64,000 nucleotides of DNA from Tenrec ecaudatus. Lineage: Eukaryota; Chordata; Mammalia; Afrosoricida; Tenrecidae. Positions 46,285 through 57,959 of the stretch are shown here, piece after piece; within the stretch, counting starts at the first letter, position 1; every line of letters starts with the position of its first letter. The notes under the pieces were generated by a model. That model had not been told where the DNA came from. It ran no database searches and saw nothing but the letters and a program-made list of their open reading frames with translations. The translations under genes and the position numbers were made by a program. Where the stretch lies: the NCBI RefSeq assembly GCF_050624435.1, contig NC_134537.1, positions 17,356,584 through 17,420,583 of the forward strand, read 5' to 3'.

Positions 46285-47325
46285 GGCCAGTAAGAATGTT
46301 ATCGTCAGGTGACATCAAGCCAGGTCGACCTCATAGCGACTCTAGCAGAAACACGCACAGGGCTGCACTGCCCGGACAACTCTTCCTCCGTTTGAACCCG
46401 TTTGATTGGCAGCTGCTGTGACAAAACATCTCGCTCAGAGTGTACTTTGTTTAACACGGTGTCCTTTTCCAGAGTCTGGTCCCTCCTGATAACATGTCCA
46501 AAGTGCATGAGGTGAACTCTCTCCATCATCACCTCTAGTGGGGCTTCTGGTTGTACTTCTGGCCAGACTGATTTGCTCATTCTTCTGGCAGCCATGGCAT
46601 ATGTCATATTCTTCCCCAACACTGTCATTCAGATGAGTTCCATCTTTCTTTCTCACCGGCCAACTTTTCCCTACCTGTGTGGCGAACGAACACATGATGG
46701 CCAGGGTCAGACATCCTTCTTCCTCAAAGTGACCTCTTTGCTTGTGAACGCTTCAGAGACCTTTGTGCAGCCAATATGACCAATTCCACATGGCATTTGC
46801 TGTCTTGAATATTGCTTCCAGGAGTGTTCATCGTGGGTCCAGCCTCAGTAAAACCGTGCCAACTGCAAGCATTTCTCCATCATCCAGGATGTGGCGTCGT
46901 GGTCTGGGGTGAGCATTTTTGTTTGTTTGTGTTGAGGTGTGATTCATCCTGAAAGCTATCATCTTGGATCTTCATTAGCAAGTGCTTCACATCTTCTTCA
47001 CTTGCCACAAGCAAAGTGTGCCACCTGCATATAGAAGGTTAATGAGCCTTCCTCCGTGCCTGGTGACATAGTCTTCTTCATATAGTTTCCTTTCTCAGAT
47101 CAGCTTCAGCATTAGATTAAATCAATATGGTAAAGGATACAACCTTAAGATCCACGCTGTCTGATTTTAAACCATGCTGTCTGTCCTTGTTCTATTCCAA
47201 TGACAGTCTATGAGTCCAAGTTCAACATGGACATAGCTCTCCTTTGTAAAGTTATCCTCAGTTGTTATAAGCCACGCAGTTGACTGCCTTCACATGGTCA
47301 ATAAAGTTCAGGCAAACATCTTTCC
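46285..47325 (-). mobile_element. RTE LINE, antisense, 3' half
   Basis: The complement runs from the RTE 3' end (46300, caagccaggtcgacctcata) through gtcctttt(ccagagtctgg), cctcctgataacatgtccaa and ggttgtacttctggccagac into the reverse transcriptase core (tgccacctgcatatagaagg, the YADD site antisense, near 47020). It keeps more CpG than the other RTE copies. Frames are broken (107 codons at most). Confidence 0.88.
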
Positions 47326-48797
47326 AGTCTAAGAGGAAAATAGGCTAAATCAAGATCATGATTCTATTTCGACAAGTCCCTTTAGGCTACGGTCACAGAA
47401 AAAGAAGTATCTAACAGTCCTATTGACAAAAATAGCAAGCTTCTAAAGCTGAGCTTTGTTGTTTGTTTGTTTTTCGCTTCACTTGTTTCTGCTGGAAATT
47501 TGCAGCACACTTTTACATACATTTGAATTTGGTCCCACATTTAGAAGCAAATGGTTTAGCATGTATGCTTCTTTGGGGGTTCATATTTTAATTAAAATTT
47601 TCTCCCTGGGAGCTCTCATGGTCGCTTTTGAAAATGCACCCATTAAGTGAGAATAATCAAATGCGTGTCTTGAGGGAGTATTTGCCTCTTGTCTCAAACC
47701 CGGACTTACCCCAGGAAACAAGCCCAGAGAAAGGCATCCTACTCTTGGACTCGAATGGTGGTGACAGAGTGCTCAGTCTCTGGTTCTTTGTCTCCCTAGT
47801 GGCTCACTGAAGGATGTAAATAAAGTTGGTAGATTAGTCATGACAATTCTTTTCCATCTTTCCACAATGTGAAGTCAAATGTTAAATATGAAACTTGAAT
47901 TAGAGAATTATAAAAGAAACCTGAGGCTGCTTATGAGGGAAAGACCCCATTAAAAACAAATCATCCTGGAGAAGTCAGTAAAAGTGTAAGTGGAAATGCT
48001 GACACTCGTCGCTATCCGTTCTATACGGACTCTGCATCAGGAATAGATTTTCCAAACAGCATACCTTGAGCCGACATGACAGCTCCTGTTCACTGGTGAC
48101 TGAGCAACGCTGCATCTGGGAAGCACAGGCTCTCCTTGCGCACTGATCTGCTTATTTTTCAAGTACAACATTGCCATCTACCGGCTATGGACTCACAGAA
48201 CCCCACCAGTATTTTTTTTTAAAGATGTGCTTGCAATCAAAACTAGAAATCATTTATATTAAAAAATGTGAGTACCCAAAATCAGTTCTCTTTGATCATC
48301 ATGTTAGGCACTGCTATTTTACAAATTATTTCACAATTTTACAGTTCACTTCTGGGTGAGGCATAGGAGGAACCTGCATTAAACCAATTGTACATTGCCC
48401 CAAGCTTCTTTGTCTCTGGCAAATGCATTAGGGGTTTACTCAAAGACCCTGTCATGATCAAGGTGAAGTCGTTGGGGAAGAGCTACTATCAGTATGCCAT
48501 TTTTAGTGGTTACAATAAAGACTGATCTTTGCTCCTACCTATTGCCAAATTCTTTTGAAGTTAAATGGAGGTATGTTATATAAGCTTCCAGATAAAATAC
48601 AAATAATTAATAGAGCAAAGGGTCTTTCATAGATTTGAAATAGCAAAGAGAGCAGTCTTTCTCCCATTACAAGGAAACAACTGACATCTACATCAGTTGA
48701 TGGATCGAATAATCTAAGCATTCAAGTGGTAAAGGGAAGACCTAAGAAACAGAAACAAAGTTAGTTGCTAACCTCTAAAAGGTGAGCCCCTGGTCAA
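47326..48797. other. Unassigned sequence
   Basis: No gene or repeat recognised. A less AT-rich patch at about 47990-48165 is free of repeats. Confidence 0.45.
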
Positions 48798-48981
48798 ACA
48801 CCAAAACCAAGCTCGCTGTCAGCAAGTCAATTCCAAGTGCCCCTGTGGTGTTCCCAAGATTGTGACTCTTTATGGGAGTTGAAAACTTCATCTTTCTCCC
48901 ACAGAGCAGCTGGGGACTTTGGACCGCTGACCTTGTAGTTAGCAGCCCCAAATATAACCCGCTACAACACCAGGGCTCCTA
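48798..48981 (-). mobile_element. AfroSINE, antisense
   Basis: It reads aaaaccaagctcgctgtcag, gaccgctgaccttgtagtta, gcagccccaaatataacccg and ctacaacaccagggctcct. Confidence 0.88.
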
Positions 48982-49929
48982 AGCCATGGTCAGGCTGTCC
49001 TATTTTAGCAGAACAAGAAAGGGAGAGACAACATAACTATTTGGCCACACAGACTAAAATATGAACTGAGAATTATATATATATATATGGGATAAATGGT
49101 ATTAAAAAGCTATTTTTGACTACTCTGTGTGACCTCAGTTCAGCTGAAATTGGAATTACAATATTTGTTAGAAGAAGTTTGAACATTTCAGGAAAAGCTA
49201 TTACAATTTCCAAGTACATTTCTAATCTCCTTTCCTGGCGATTATTCAATACAAGGATATATAATTAGTTCTCTGTAACTCTTTATTTGTGGCTCGTCTA
49301 GAGACTAAGGGGTGGGGTTGATGGCATCTATACAATTCTACTTTCTTGCACTTAAAAAAAAATCAATTCCCGGAGGAAAGAAAGGGAGCAGTATCTCAAT
49401 GAAAACCTTCTCAATCATATCCAAATATATAAAATTAAGTTTGCTTTGTTAGCACCATGTTAGCCAAAAGGCCTAGGAAGGAAAAGGTATGTTTTGGTGC
49501 CAAAGATAAAGCTTCATTAAAATGAGAAAACAATTTGAAAAAAATCAGTATCGGGATTTTATATCAAATGTTTACTTTTCTGCTTTCCAACCACATATCC
49601 AGTACCCAGTAAGTACACCCTCAGGGTACATGAACCAAGCTTAAAGCAAAAGATCAAAGAGGGAAAAAATCTTAGCTTCAAAAAAACAAATTCATCTTAA
49701 CTGTAGTCGATATAAATACAGTAACCAAATGAAGGGCAAAATGTTTCAATGAACTAAAAAAAAGTAGCCTTGGAACCAAATGCAATTACATGAAATCAAG
49801 GGTACAATTTTGGTTAAAATCCAATATGGCTGCCTCCTTCAAAGAGCAATTTGCACGACATTACTGTTTGCTCACAATACATAGAAGACAACGACCATAG
49901 AAAAAATCACTTTTCTCTAGGTGTTCAAT
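48982..49929. other. Unassigned, AT-rich
   Basis: No gene or repeat family; (AT)n at 49074-49088. Confidence 0.45.
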
Positions 49930-50130
49930 TACCTCAACGTTCCCCCAAACAGTGGGCAGTTCTCAGTCTCTGTTTTGCTTGTTTCTTGAGCATTCAACAT
50001 GGTATTTCCCTTCCTGAGACATTGCCTTCATTTGTTTTCCAGAATAGACAGTTCTCTTAGGTTTCCTCCCAAGTCCCTGGCCTTTTGTCTGTGTTTTCTT
50101 TACTGTATCCTCTTCCTTGTTCCCATCCTA
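49930..50130 (+). mobile_element. L2-like LINE trace
   Basis: C/T-rich text such as cagttctcagtctctgtttt and tttcctcccaagtccctggc resembles the 3' part of L2. The match is weak. Confidence 0.35.
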
Positions 50131-50174
50131 AAGGCCGATGACCTGATCTACAGGTCATTCCATCCATTCCATTC

Positions 50175-50890
50175 TGTTAGGATTTGAGTTGTGCCTACCC
50201 ACTTCCCCTGCCCCCACCAAAATATGTGTCAATGTGGCTGGGCTATGATTTTCAGTAATTATATACTGATGTAATTTTATTGTAAATTTTAGCCTCTGTG
50301 ATACTATTAAGAAGCATTGGTGGAACTGTGGGCTGGCCACTGGAATGCTAAGTACAAGTTCAGTAGTTCAGACTCTCCAGTCACTCTGTGAGAGAACGAT
50401 ATGGCTCTCTACTCCCATGAACATTTACAGCCTCCACAACCCTATGTATGGTGGCAATGAGCCAGAATCCACTCAATGGTAGTGTTTTTATGATGTCAAT
50501 GAGGCAAAATTCTTGGCAGTTATGTTCATGAGGCAGGATACAGAGATCTATCAGAGAGGCCAACTCCCACCAAAAATTACAAACCAATAGCAAAACATGA
50601 TCTTTAGAATCATAGTCCCTGCACTGGGAAGCTCCTAGAACCTAGAGAAGACTGATGTCAAGACACATGGGATGTGTCTTAGAGAAGTCTCCAAGGAATG
50701 TCAGACCCATTGATGCAGAAAGAAGACAACGAACTTCCTAACACATGAGCCAACACAGAGAGAAAATCTTCCCCTAGAGCTAGCAACGAGCATCCAAGTT
50801 CTAGTCTCCTAAAATATGAGAATAAAGTTCCCTTTCTTAAAGCCACCACTTGTGATACATCTGCAATGCCAGCCCTAGACAATGAAGACA
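50175..50890 (+). mobile_element. ERVL/MaLR-type LTR, sense, split by a SINE
   Basis: It starts TGTTAGGATTTGAGTTGTGC and ends with aataaagttccctttcttaa, agccaccacttgtgatacat and ccctagacaatgaagaca. The AATAAA at about 50820 would be the LTR's own polyadenylation signal. AfroSINE 50312-50488 lies inside. No clean target duplication was found. Confidence 0.65.
50312..50488 (+). mobile_element. AfroSINE, sense, inside an LTR
   Basis: It reads gtacaagttcagtagttcag, ctcccatgaacatttacagc and ggcaatgagccagaatccac, then tcaatggtagtg. Confidence 0.82.
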
Positions 50891-51299
50891 TGCGTTCAGA
50901 CATCAACTTTATATTCATGGTTCCCAACTCCACGTTGGCATGCCCGGATTGTACCTCAGCTCTAGACTTCCAAAGATAAGGAACTACTAAACATCCTCTT
51001 TGTGCTGTCTGATGAGAATTTCATGCTTTCTATGTTTAAAGCAGACTAGTTCTGACCCCTGTGTATGTTTTTGGGGGGTTTTCCATCACAGTGGCCAATA
51101 CCGTATTTCAAAAGTTTCTCAGGCCCCAAAACCAAAATCATCTTTTACTTCCTCATCTCCTATTTAATTTCATATTCAAGTTCATCATCAGATCCTATTG
51201 TCTGTACCTTTGCAACATAGCATATGTCCCCGGACTTCTTGACACTTAACCATAATAATCTTATTCCAACTTTTTTGACCCACTGCAAAAGCTCTTGGC
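50891..51299. other. Unassigned sequence
   Basis: Nothing recognised. Confidence 0.4.
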
Positions 51300-51590
51300 T
51301 AGTCTCACTCCTACTCCAGCTTATAACAAGCGCCTCTCATATAGAAACCAGAAAACCTTAATAAATCTAATTTAGGCCATGCCTTCCCATGGCTTAAAGT
51401 TATTAATGATCATTTCCTTATGTTTCAATAGCTGTTGCCAGGGGATTTTAATATGACCTTACCCGATACTTGTCCTTGATTCCCCTCACTGATAACTTTC
51501 CCTATTCTTTTTCCTCAGTTTCAGCCATTGAACACAGGAATCCTTCTTCCAACTCAAGGTCTTTCCAAGTTGGGCTTTTCTATTTCAGAA
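51300..51590 (+). mobile_element. L2 LINE, sense, left part
   Basis: It reads gccatgccttcccatggctt, cctttatgtttcaatagc-like text and a C/T-rich body that ends in tatttcagaa. The L2 text continues at 52861 after an antisense RTE. Confidence 0.6.
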
Positions 51591-52860
51591 GCTTGTTGTT
51601 AGTTGCCATCAAGTTGGTTCTGACCCATCGTGACTGCGCCCAACAGGAAAAATCACTGCCTCGGCCGTGCCATTCCTGTGCTTGAGCCCATTGTTGCAGG
51701 CACTGTGTCAATCCATCTCACCGAAGGCCTTCCTCTTGTACACTGCCCGTCTCCTTTACCAAACACGAGCTCCTTCTCCATGGACTCTCTCTCCTGACAA
51801 CATGCCCAGGGTATGCAAGATGAAGTCTGCCCACCATTGCCTCCAAGGAGCACACTCGCCATTATTTCTTTGAAGACAGATTTGTTGATTCTTTTGTCAG
51901 TCCATAGGACTTTCAATATTCTTCACCACAACCATAATTCAAATGCATTTGGCCTTCCCAATTCAATGCCCACCTTTATCATGCTTATGAGAAAATAAAA
52001 ATACTATGGCTTGGATCAGGTGCACCTTAGTCCTCAAAGTAGCACCCTTGCTTTTCAACATGCCAAAGAGGTGCTGTGCAGCAGATTGCAACATGTCACT
52101 GCTGCTTCCATGGGCACTGTTTGTGGATCCAAGCAATATGAAATCCTTGAAAATTGAGCCTTTCTCCATTTTTCATGAAGTTACCTATTGGTCCAGTTGT
52201 GAGAATTTTGGTTTTCTTTTCATTGAGTTTCAATTCATACTGGAAGTTACCATCCTTGATCTTCATTAGCAGTGCTTCCAGTCTTCCTCACTTTTAGTAT
52301 GCAAAGTTGTGCCATCTGCATATCACAGGTTGTTACTAAGCCGTCCTCTAATCCTGATCATTTACTCTGCATGCAGATTGACTAAATATGGTGATAAGAC
52401 ACAACCCCGACAGACATATTTCTTGACTTTAAATCTTGCAGTGTTCCCTGGTTTGTTGGCACAATTGCCCCTTGACCCGTGGACAAGTTCTTCGTGAGCA
52501 CAATAAAGGGTTCTGGGACTCCCTTCATCTCAAGGCCACTCATGGCTTATTACGGCCCCACGGAGGCAACGACACACAAGTCAGCATCTTTCTGGTATTC
52601 TCTTTCTTCAGCCAAGAGCCGTCTGGCATCAGCAGTGATAACCGTTGTTCCACATTCTTTTCTGAATCCAGCCCCCGGTCAGTGAACTATCACCGCCATT
52701 GTTGGATGATCTTTAGCAAAATTTTACTTGTATGCGGTATCAATGATTTTATTCTACAATTTGAGCATTCTACTGGATCCTATTTCTTTGAAATGAGTAC
52801 AAATATGGATCTCTTGAAAAGTTTATTGAACTGCTTTTTGTAATAGTTCATTTCTTCTTT
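51591..52860 (-). mobile_element. RTE LINE, antisense, inserted in L2
   Basis: It is bounded by 10-bp target duplications: tatttcagaa (51581-51590) and tacttcagaa (52861-52870), 9 of 10 matching. The complement runs from the 3' end (ttgttagttgccatcaagtt) through cactgtgtcaatccatctca, caaggagcacactcgcc and gtgccatctgcatatcacag (YADD site antisense, near 52312) to a truncated 5' end inside the reverse transcriptase region. Frames are broken. Confidence 0.9.
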
Positions 52861-53140
52861 TACTTCAGAAATCTGCTCAAATGTCATCTCCTTTGTTGGT
52901 GCATCCCACACCAATCAATCTAAAATAGGAATGCCTATTGCTCCACATCTTCTTGTTCTTTATTAATTTTCTTCATAACACAAATGTATAGCTAGCATTA
53001 TGTCGTTTATCATTATTATTGCTGTGACTACTGATTTCCTCCTCTACTAGAATTTAAGCATTATGACTTTAGGAATTCATTGTCAATATATAGTTTAGTC
53101 ATGCCTACGTTCCTAGCATTTCTTTGTTCCTACTATCTGA
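52861..53140 (+). mobile_element. L2 LINE, sense, right part
   Basis: It reads ctgctcaaatgtcatctcct, ttattaattttcttcataac, ctactagaatttaagcatta and tgactttagg, in the order of the L2 3' end. It joins 51300-51590 when the RTE is removed. Confidence 0.72.
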
Positions 53141-53189
53141 GGATCAGATCTGTCTTGGAAGAATTACAGTCAGAGTACTCCTTATAAAC

Positions 53190-53428
53190 AAAGATAACAA
53201 GACTTCATCTTACACATTGTCAGAAGAGCCGAGTCCCTGGAGAAGAACATCATACGTGATAAAGTGAAAAAGAGGAAGACCCTCCAGGAGATGGACTGAC
53301 ACAGTGACTGCAATCATGGGCTCACACACAGAAATAATTGCAAGGATGGTGCTGGACCGTGCAGTGTAGCCTGCTGTTATGCGTAGGTTTACTGGGGATC
53401 AGAACCAACTGGGGGGCATCTGAAGGAA
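53190..53428 (+). mobile_element. RTE LINE 3' end, sense
   Basis: It reads acttcatcttacacattgtc, gaagaacatcatacgtgata, aagaggaagaccctccagga, gatggactgacacagtgact and ggtgctggaccgtgcagtgt, ending in a worn 3' tail. Confidence 0.85.
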
Positions 53429-53602
53429 GTGTCCAGGATGGTATCTGGCAGAAGTAGACATACAGTTAACATTTATTGGATTCATTTGTAATTAACAAAT
53501 AAGCACAAAGGAAGGATGAGAGTGATTAGGACAATATGGTTAGGAAATGATCTGAATAATTTAAAGTGTAATTGGAGTTTCATTACATGACTAGGGATCT
53601 AT
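53429..53602. other. Unassigned spacer
   Basis: A short stretch between RTE and LTR; nothing recognised. Confidence 0.4.
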
Positions 53603-54050
53603 AGAAAATTGTAAGGGTGGAATCCACCTGTCAATCCGGTCACAGCCTGATGCTGTCTCCTTAGGGACAGGGCCTTGGATAAGAAGGATCCTGGGACCCT
53701 CCCCATGTGTCTACCTCTTAGTCTTCCTGCATGCTGGGACTCTGTGCCACTGACTCTGATAGCTGCCAGAGCCCCGCCATGCTTCCACTTACCTTGGATC
53801 CACATGAATCTACACCTACTAACCTGTGGTTTTCCTTCGTTCTGCATCATGGCATGTGGCTGTATGAGTCTGAACAGGGACTTATGGGCTACTATTGGAT
53901 TTATGGCCCGAGTCAGACTGGGCTGGGATGCTCTGTTATTATATAAGTACTCCATGATAGGAAGCTCTTTCTTCTACATACACTTCTTGATATAAATCTT
54001 TCTCACACATGTATGAGTGTCTCTGGGTTTGTTTCTCTAGTCAACCAGAC
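53603..54050 (-). mobile_element. LTR family A, solo, antisense
   Basis: It reads ccacctgtcaatccggtcac, catggcatgtggctgtatga, agactgggctgggatgct and gtttctctagtcaaccagac, then ctaaca. An 118-codon frame on its minus strand is a by-product. Its right edge directly meets antisense RTE at 54056. Confidence 0.72.
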
Positions 54051-54055
54051 CTAAC

Positions 54056-54240
54056 ATTGTTGCAGTTACTGTGTCAATCCATCCTGGTGAGTCTTCTTCT
54101 CTTTCACTTCCCTTGTTTTAGGAAGTATGATATCCTTTTCCAGGAACTGGTCTCTCTTGATTTCCATACAGGTGAGATGAAGTCTCATCATCCTTGTTTC
54201 CAAGGAACATTGTGACAGTACTTCTTCCAAGAAATATTTA
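54056..54240 (-). mobile_element. RTE LINE fragment, antisense
   Basis: It reads ttgttgcagttactgtgtca, atccatcctggtgagtcttc, cttttccaggaactggtctc and catccttgtttccaaggaac. The 3' tail that should lie to its left is replaced by LTR A. Confidence 0.8.
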
Positions 54241-55446
54241 TTTGCAAGAGAGATATATGTAGTTATAAATAAATATGGAAGTAAGTAAATTATTGCTCTA
54301 AAATAATAGAAACTTTTATTAAACAAACAAAAAGCATACGTTCCATTTAGGTATATAGTGTTCTCTTTCTAACACTTAGCCAAAGAATACTGTACTTTTT
54401 CATTGTCAACACACCAGAACAACAGTTTGGGCATCTTTGAAGGATGCAAATTGTGTAGCTTTGCCTCTTTTAATTTGGGAAACAAAAAAGTCATAGGGGG
54501 AAGAGCAGGCCTCTAAGATAGATGGAGTGAGGTTTTTCAGTGACATTTGCCCTTATTAACTTGAACAAAGTACATGTACATTGTTTGATTGGGAAAAATA
54601 AAATTCTCAATGCAACTTTTTTGAATTTTATAATTCTCTGTAAACTTCCTAATAAGCCTATATGGTCCTCTTGTGTCTTTTGAGAAAATCTACTAAGATT
54701 ACACCATTAGAGTCCCCCCAAAACAACCATCATAACTTTCTGAACTGACCTCTTTGCCTAGGATATAACTGACCCACAGGATCCCCATTGGAAGCCCATG
54801 TTTAGATTTGACCTTGCTCTCTGGATCATATTGGTAAATCAAAGACTCACCCTCAGTTATTATTCATTTCATAAAATCTTCTTTGTTAGTTTCTATCTTG
54901 CATACATGACTGATGGGAAGTTCAGCTTTTTAATCTAACTAATCTTCATGCAACACTTTTGTTTGATTGGGGGGGGGGGCGCTAACAAGATATAGACAAG
55001 TGTACCACTGAAGTATATCTACAGCCATCTACTAATTGTAGAGACATTTTAAAATACATTTTATTTGGAATAAATCTGTGCTCGTATGAGTGGAACCTTA
55101 GTAGAAATATTTTTGTAACTTACCCTTTTAATATAAATTACTCTCTAGGAGGATTGTGGAAATCAATAATTGAAACAACATCATATGAGAGGTAAGGCTA
55201 CTATGTTTTGTAGAGGAGAAGAGGAAGGGAGGGACGTGGTGAAGGAGTGGGCTGCTAAGTGGGCCTTGAGTCCTGCCAAGGCCAGTTAAATTCTTTAGCA
55301 TCTTCAAATATTGAAAGTATCACAATGTCTTTAGCCACCCCTTTAGAATCTCTCTATATATGTATGTGTATATAACCAAAATTCTGTTTCTTCCTTCATG
55401 TTGGTTATTCCAATACTTTTTAAAAGATAGCAAACCATGTGTTTTT
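54241..55446. other. Unassigned, AT-rich
   Basis: No gene or repeat family; a run of 12 G at 54969-54980. Confidence 0.45.
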
Positions 55447-55448
55447 AT

Positions 55449-55480
55449 ACTTGATCTTAGCCCAAAGGCCGAGAAGCGAT
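55449..55480 (-). pseudogene. RNU2: U2 snRNA fragment (5' 32 nt), antisense
   Basis: On the minus strand the 32 nt from 55480 to 55449 match the first 32 nt of U2 snRNA (ATCGCTTCTCGGCC..., then GGCTAAGATCAAG) with one mismatch (the TTTTGG run reads TTTGGG). U2 pairs with the intron branch point in the spliceosome, but its branch-point pairing region (about nt 33-38) lies just past the break, so this piece cannot work. There is no snRNA promoter that I can see. Such 3'-cut pieces usually come from L1-driven retrotransposition; no A-tail or target duplication was found. Confidence 0.85.
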
Positions 55481-57584
55481 GCTACAGGTTTTTATCTTTT
55501 TCCTTTGTTGGCTGCACCTGATTGGCCGGGGCCTTAAGCAGGTATGTTGAGTATCTCTTGATTTGTCTAACGCTCATATTGGGAATGCTCACTGAATGTA
55601 TTAAAGGTCTGAGACAACGTGTGTAGTTGGTATGGACAGAATTAAGAGGGACTGAAGATACATTTTTTCCTGGGTTCACACGTTGGCCAATGTCTGGCCT
55701 TGGCCAAGTGAGAATGAGTGACTGAGAGAGGAAAGGAGAGGGCGGTTCTTGTGTCTGTAAACAGCACAAACCAGCTCTGCCAAAGCTGTGCTTGCATCTT
55801 TCCCTCTGGAGCAACAGTCTGGCTGCTCCCTTGGCAACTGATTGCATTTATCACTTTCTATCTTGTCCTCTAGGAGTTTCTCCGTCTTTCTCACAGGCTC
55901 TGACAAGATACAGGTCCAGCCAAATAACAGTATGTTGATTATTTGTCTCTCAAAGCAGATTTATTATAAAAGGGGAAGGAACAGGAAACAAACTTTTCCT
56001 CCATCGCGGTTATAAACCTAACATAAACTATATCTCAGTGTGTGTCCCCAACTAAGCTCACAAAGATATATATTCTATCGGGGAAAAATTCCCCTATTTG
56101 AATTCCCATAGCTCAATTTTTCAAAATGCTGATGTGTTGTATTTCAAAGTCAGAAAACACTCAAATTACTTAAATGTACTTATATTCTCATTATTTGAAA
56201 AGGCCAAAAATTGTTCTAATCTCTTAGCATTCCCAATAATAGCAATTCCTTTGGGATAATTGGATGTGATCTTTCTAAGGTTTTTCCTAGCAGTTTGGAA
56301 TGCATATTTATCTCTACAATTTTATACCCATCTTTTCTGAATTAGACGCAGCCTATGATTCTTCTTAACTCAAAGGTCAGGCTTTTGATCCGATTATTGC
56401 ACTAGCATTAACAGCCAATAACAACTCTATTTCCTACAAATACTGATTTTTCTGATTTTCTTTCCCTACATAAATCTCAAAGCTAATAACTTTTAAGGTG
56501 GTCTTCTAAAACTACACTTTTATTTCAAGGATTTCAGTGTATTTGGCAGACTGAGTTGATTCTTTATTTGCTTGCTAAACATTCTATTTCACTTTGAATG
56601 TTTATACAACAAGGAACATTTATGAAGTACACTTTGGAGAAATATTGCTAATATATTTTCTTAAAGATTAATAGTACAGAAAGAGACCCTGCAGCTATTT
56701 CTGCACATTTCCAAGTGTTTGTAATGGGATAGTGACATTGCTTATTAAACTTAAAAATTATTTGTCAATTTAATCAGAAGAAATTCTGAAATTCCAACAA
56801 TTTATCATACAATATTCAGACTACCTAATTTGTAGCTCAAGGTTTCCACAGCATGTTACAAATGTCAACAATTTTGAACAATGCTAATGGGTGCTACATA
56901 AAAAAGATGTTTGTGGTCAAACTTTAGGATAAAAAATAGTGGATTTCTTTGCTTACAGAATTATCAGAAAGTCTAACAGGCCTCTGTCCTCTACTTTCTT
57001 CACAATGAGCATATAGTTCATAGTAATTCTCCATAGTTTTGCCTTAAAGAACCCTCTTCTTTTCAGAGAACAATTTTGAGGAATTATAAGGTTTATGCCA
57101 TGTTTTAGAGTCGGTATAAAGAAGTCAGATGGACAGAATGACTTCTGGGATGATTTTAAGCCTTTTACAAAATTGCACAGCAGAAGCTCATATACTTTGT
57201 CTTTGTACCCATTTTAAGATCATATGTGGTCATTCATAGATACTCCTGACTTACAGCCATGGACAGACAGCCCACTCCTCTGAGAATCACCAAGGTTCTG
57301 TGTTTAATTTTCAGGAATGTGTTGCTGCCATTGCATAAAAATTCCCATAAATCAGTTCTATATTAATGAAACATCTATGATGTTAGGCCAATTGTGTATG
57401 TGTTGGGGGGTGTGGGTAAGTTTTGATGATGGTCCCCTTTACCACCACATTTTATATAATTACTCTGTGATACAAGGCACTTTCTTCTACTTACATGACA
57501 TGGGTTCAATGGTGGTAGACGCATCCCAGGCCTCTGGCAGCAGTCAGGGTCAGTTAGCAGGAAAGGTGGAGGCAGAAAGAGAAG
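55481..57584. other. Unassigned, AT-rich
   Basis: About 2.1 kb without recognised gene or repeat. Minus-strand frames at 55482-55906 (up to 121 codons) lack known motifs. Possibly unique intergenic or intronic DNA. Confidence 0.45.
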
Positions 57585-57717
57585 GAACATTCCCAGGGAT
57601 CTCCTCATGAGATGGCCACACCCACATGGAGGTGCCATCAGGATGTGACCTGACTGACAGGTTGAATATCACACTTTTGTATATCTTCAAGTTGACGTGA
57701 AATTATGTTAATACCAT
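57585..57717 (+). mobile_element. LTR family A, 3' part, sense
   Basis: It reads ttcccagggatctcctcatg, aggatgtgacctgactgaca, ggttgaatatcacacttttg and caagttgacgtgaaattatg, ending taccata. The start may extend further left. Confidence 0.65.
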
Positions 57718-57721
57718 AGAT

Positions 57722-57836
57722 CTCAAACATACAAGCAAATGTGAGACTGTCACCAGGCCAGGCAGTATTTCCTCCTGCTGTACATAGTTTTACTATGAGT
57801 TAGAATTGATGTGACTGCACCTATCAACAATAACAT
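57722..57836 (+). mobile_element. RTE LINE 3' tip, sense
   Basis: It reads gtcaccaggccaggcagtat, ctgctgtacatagttttact and atgagttagaattgatgtga, then gcacctatcaacaataac. Confidence 0.78.
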
Positions 57837-57959
57837 ATCTGTGACTTGTGCAGACACATTTACTTAGAAATATGAAGTCTATTGAGTATCTTGAAGCCCT
57901 TCAAATAATGTTGTAGCAGACTCATTACTGCCACAGAAATGTTCAGAGTATAGCAGTTT

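Noticed and set aside
52436-52843. 135-codon plus frame
   Set aside because: It is the antisense of an RTE reverse transcriptase region.
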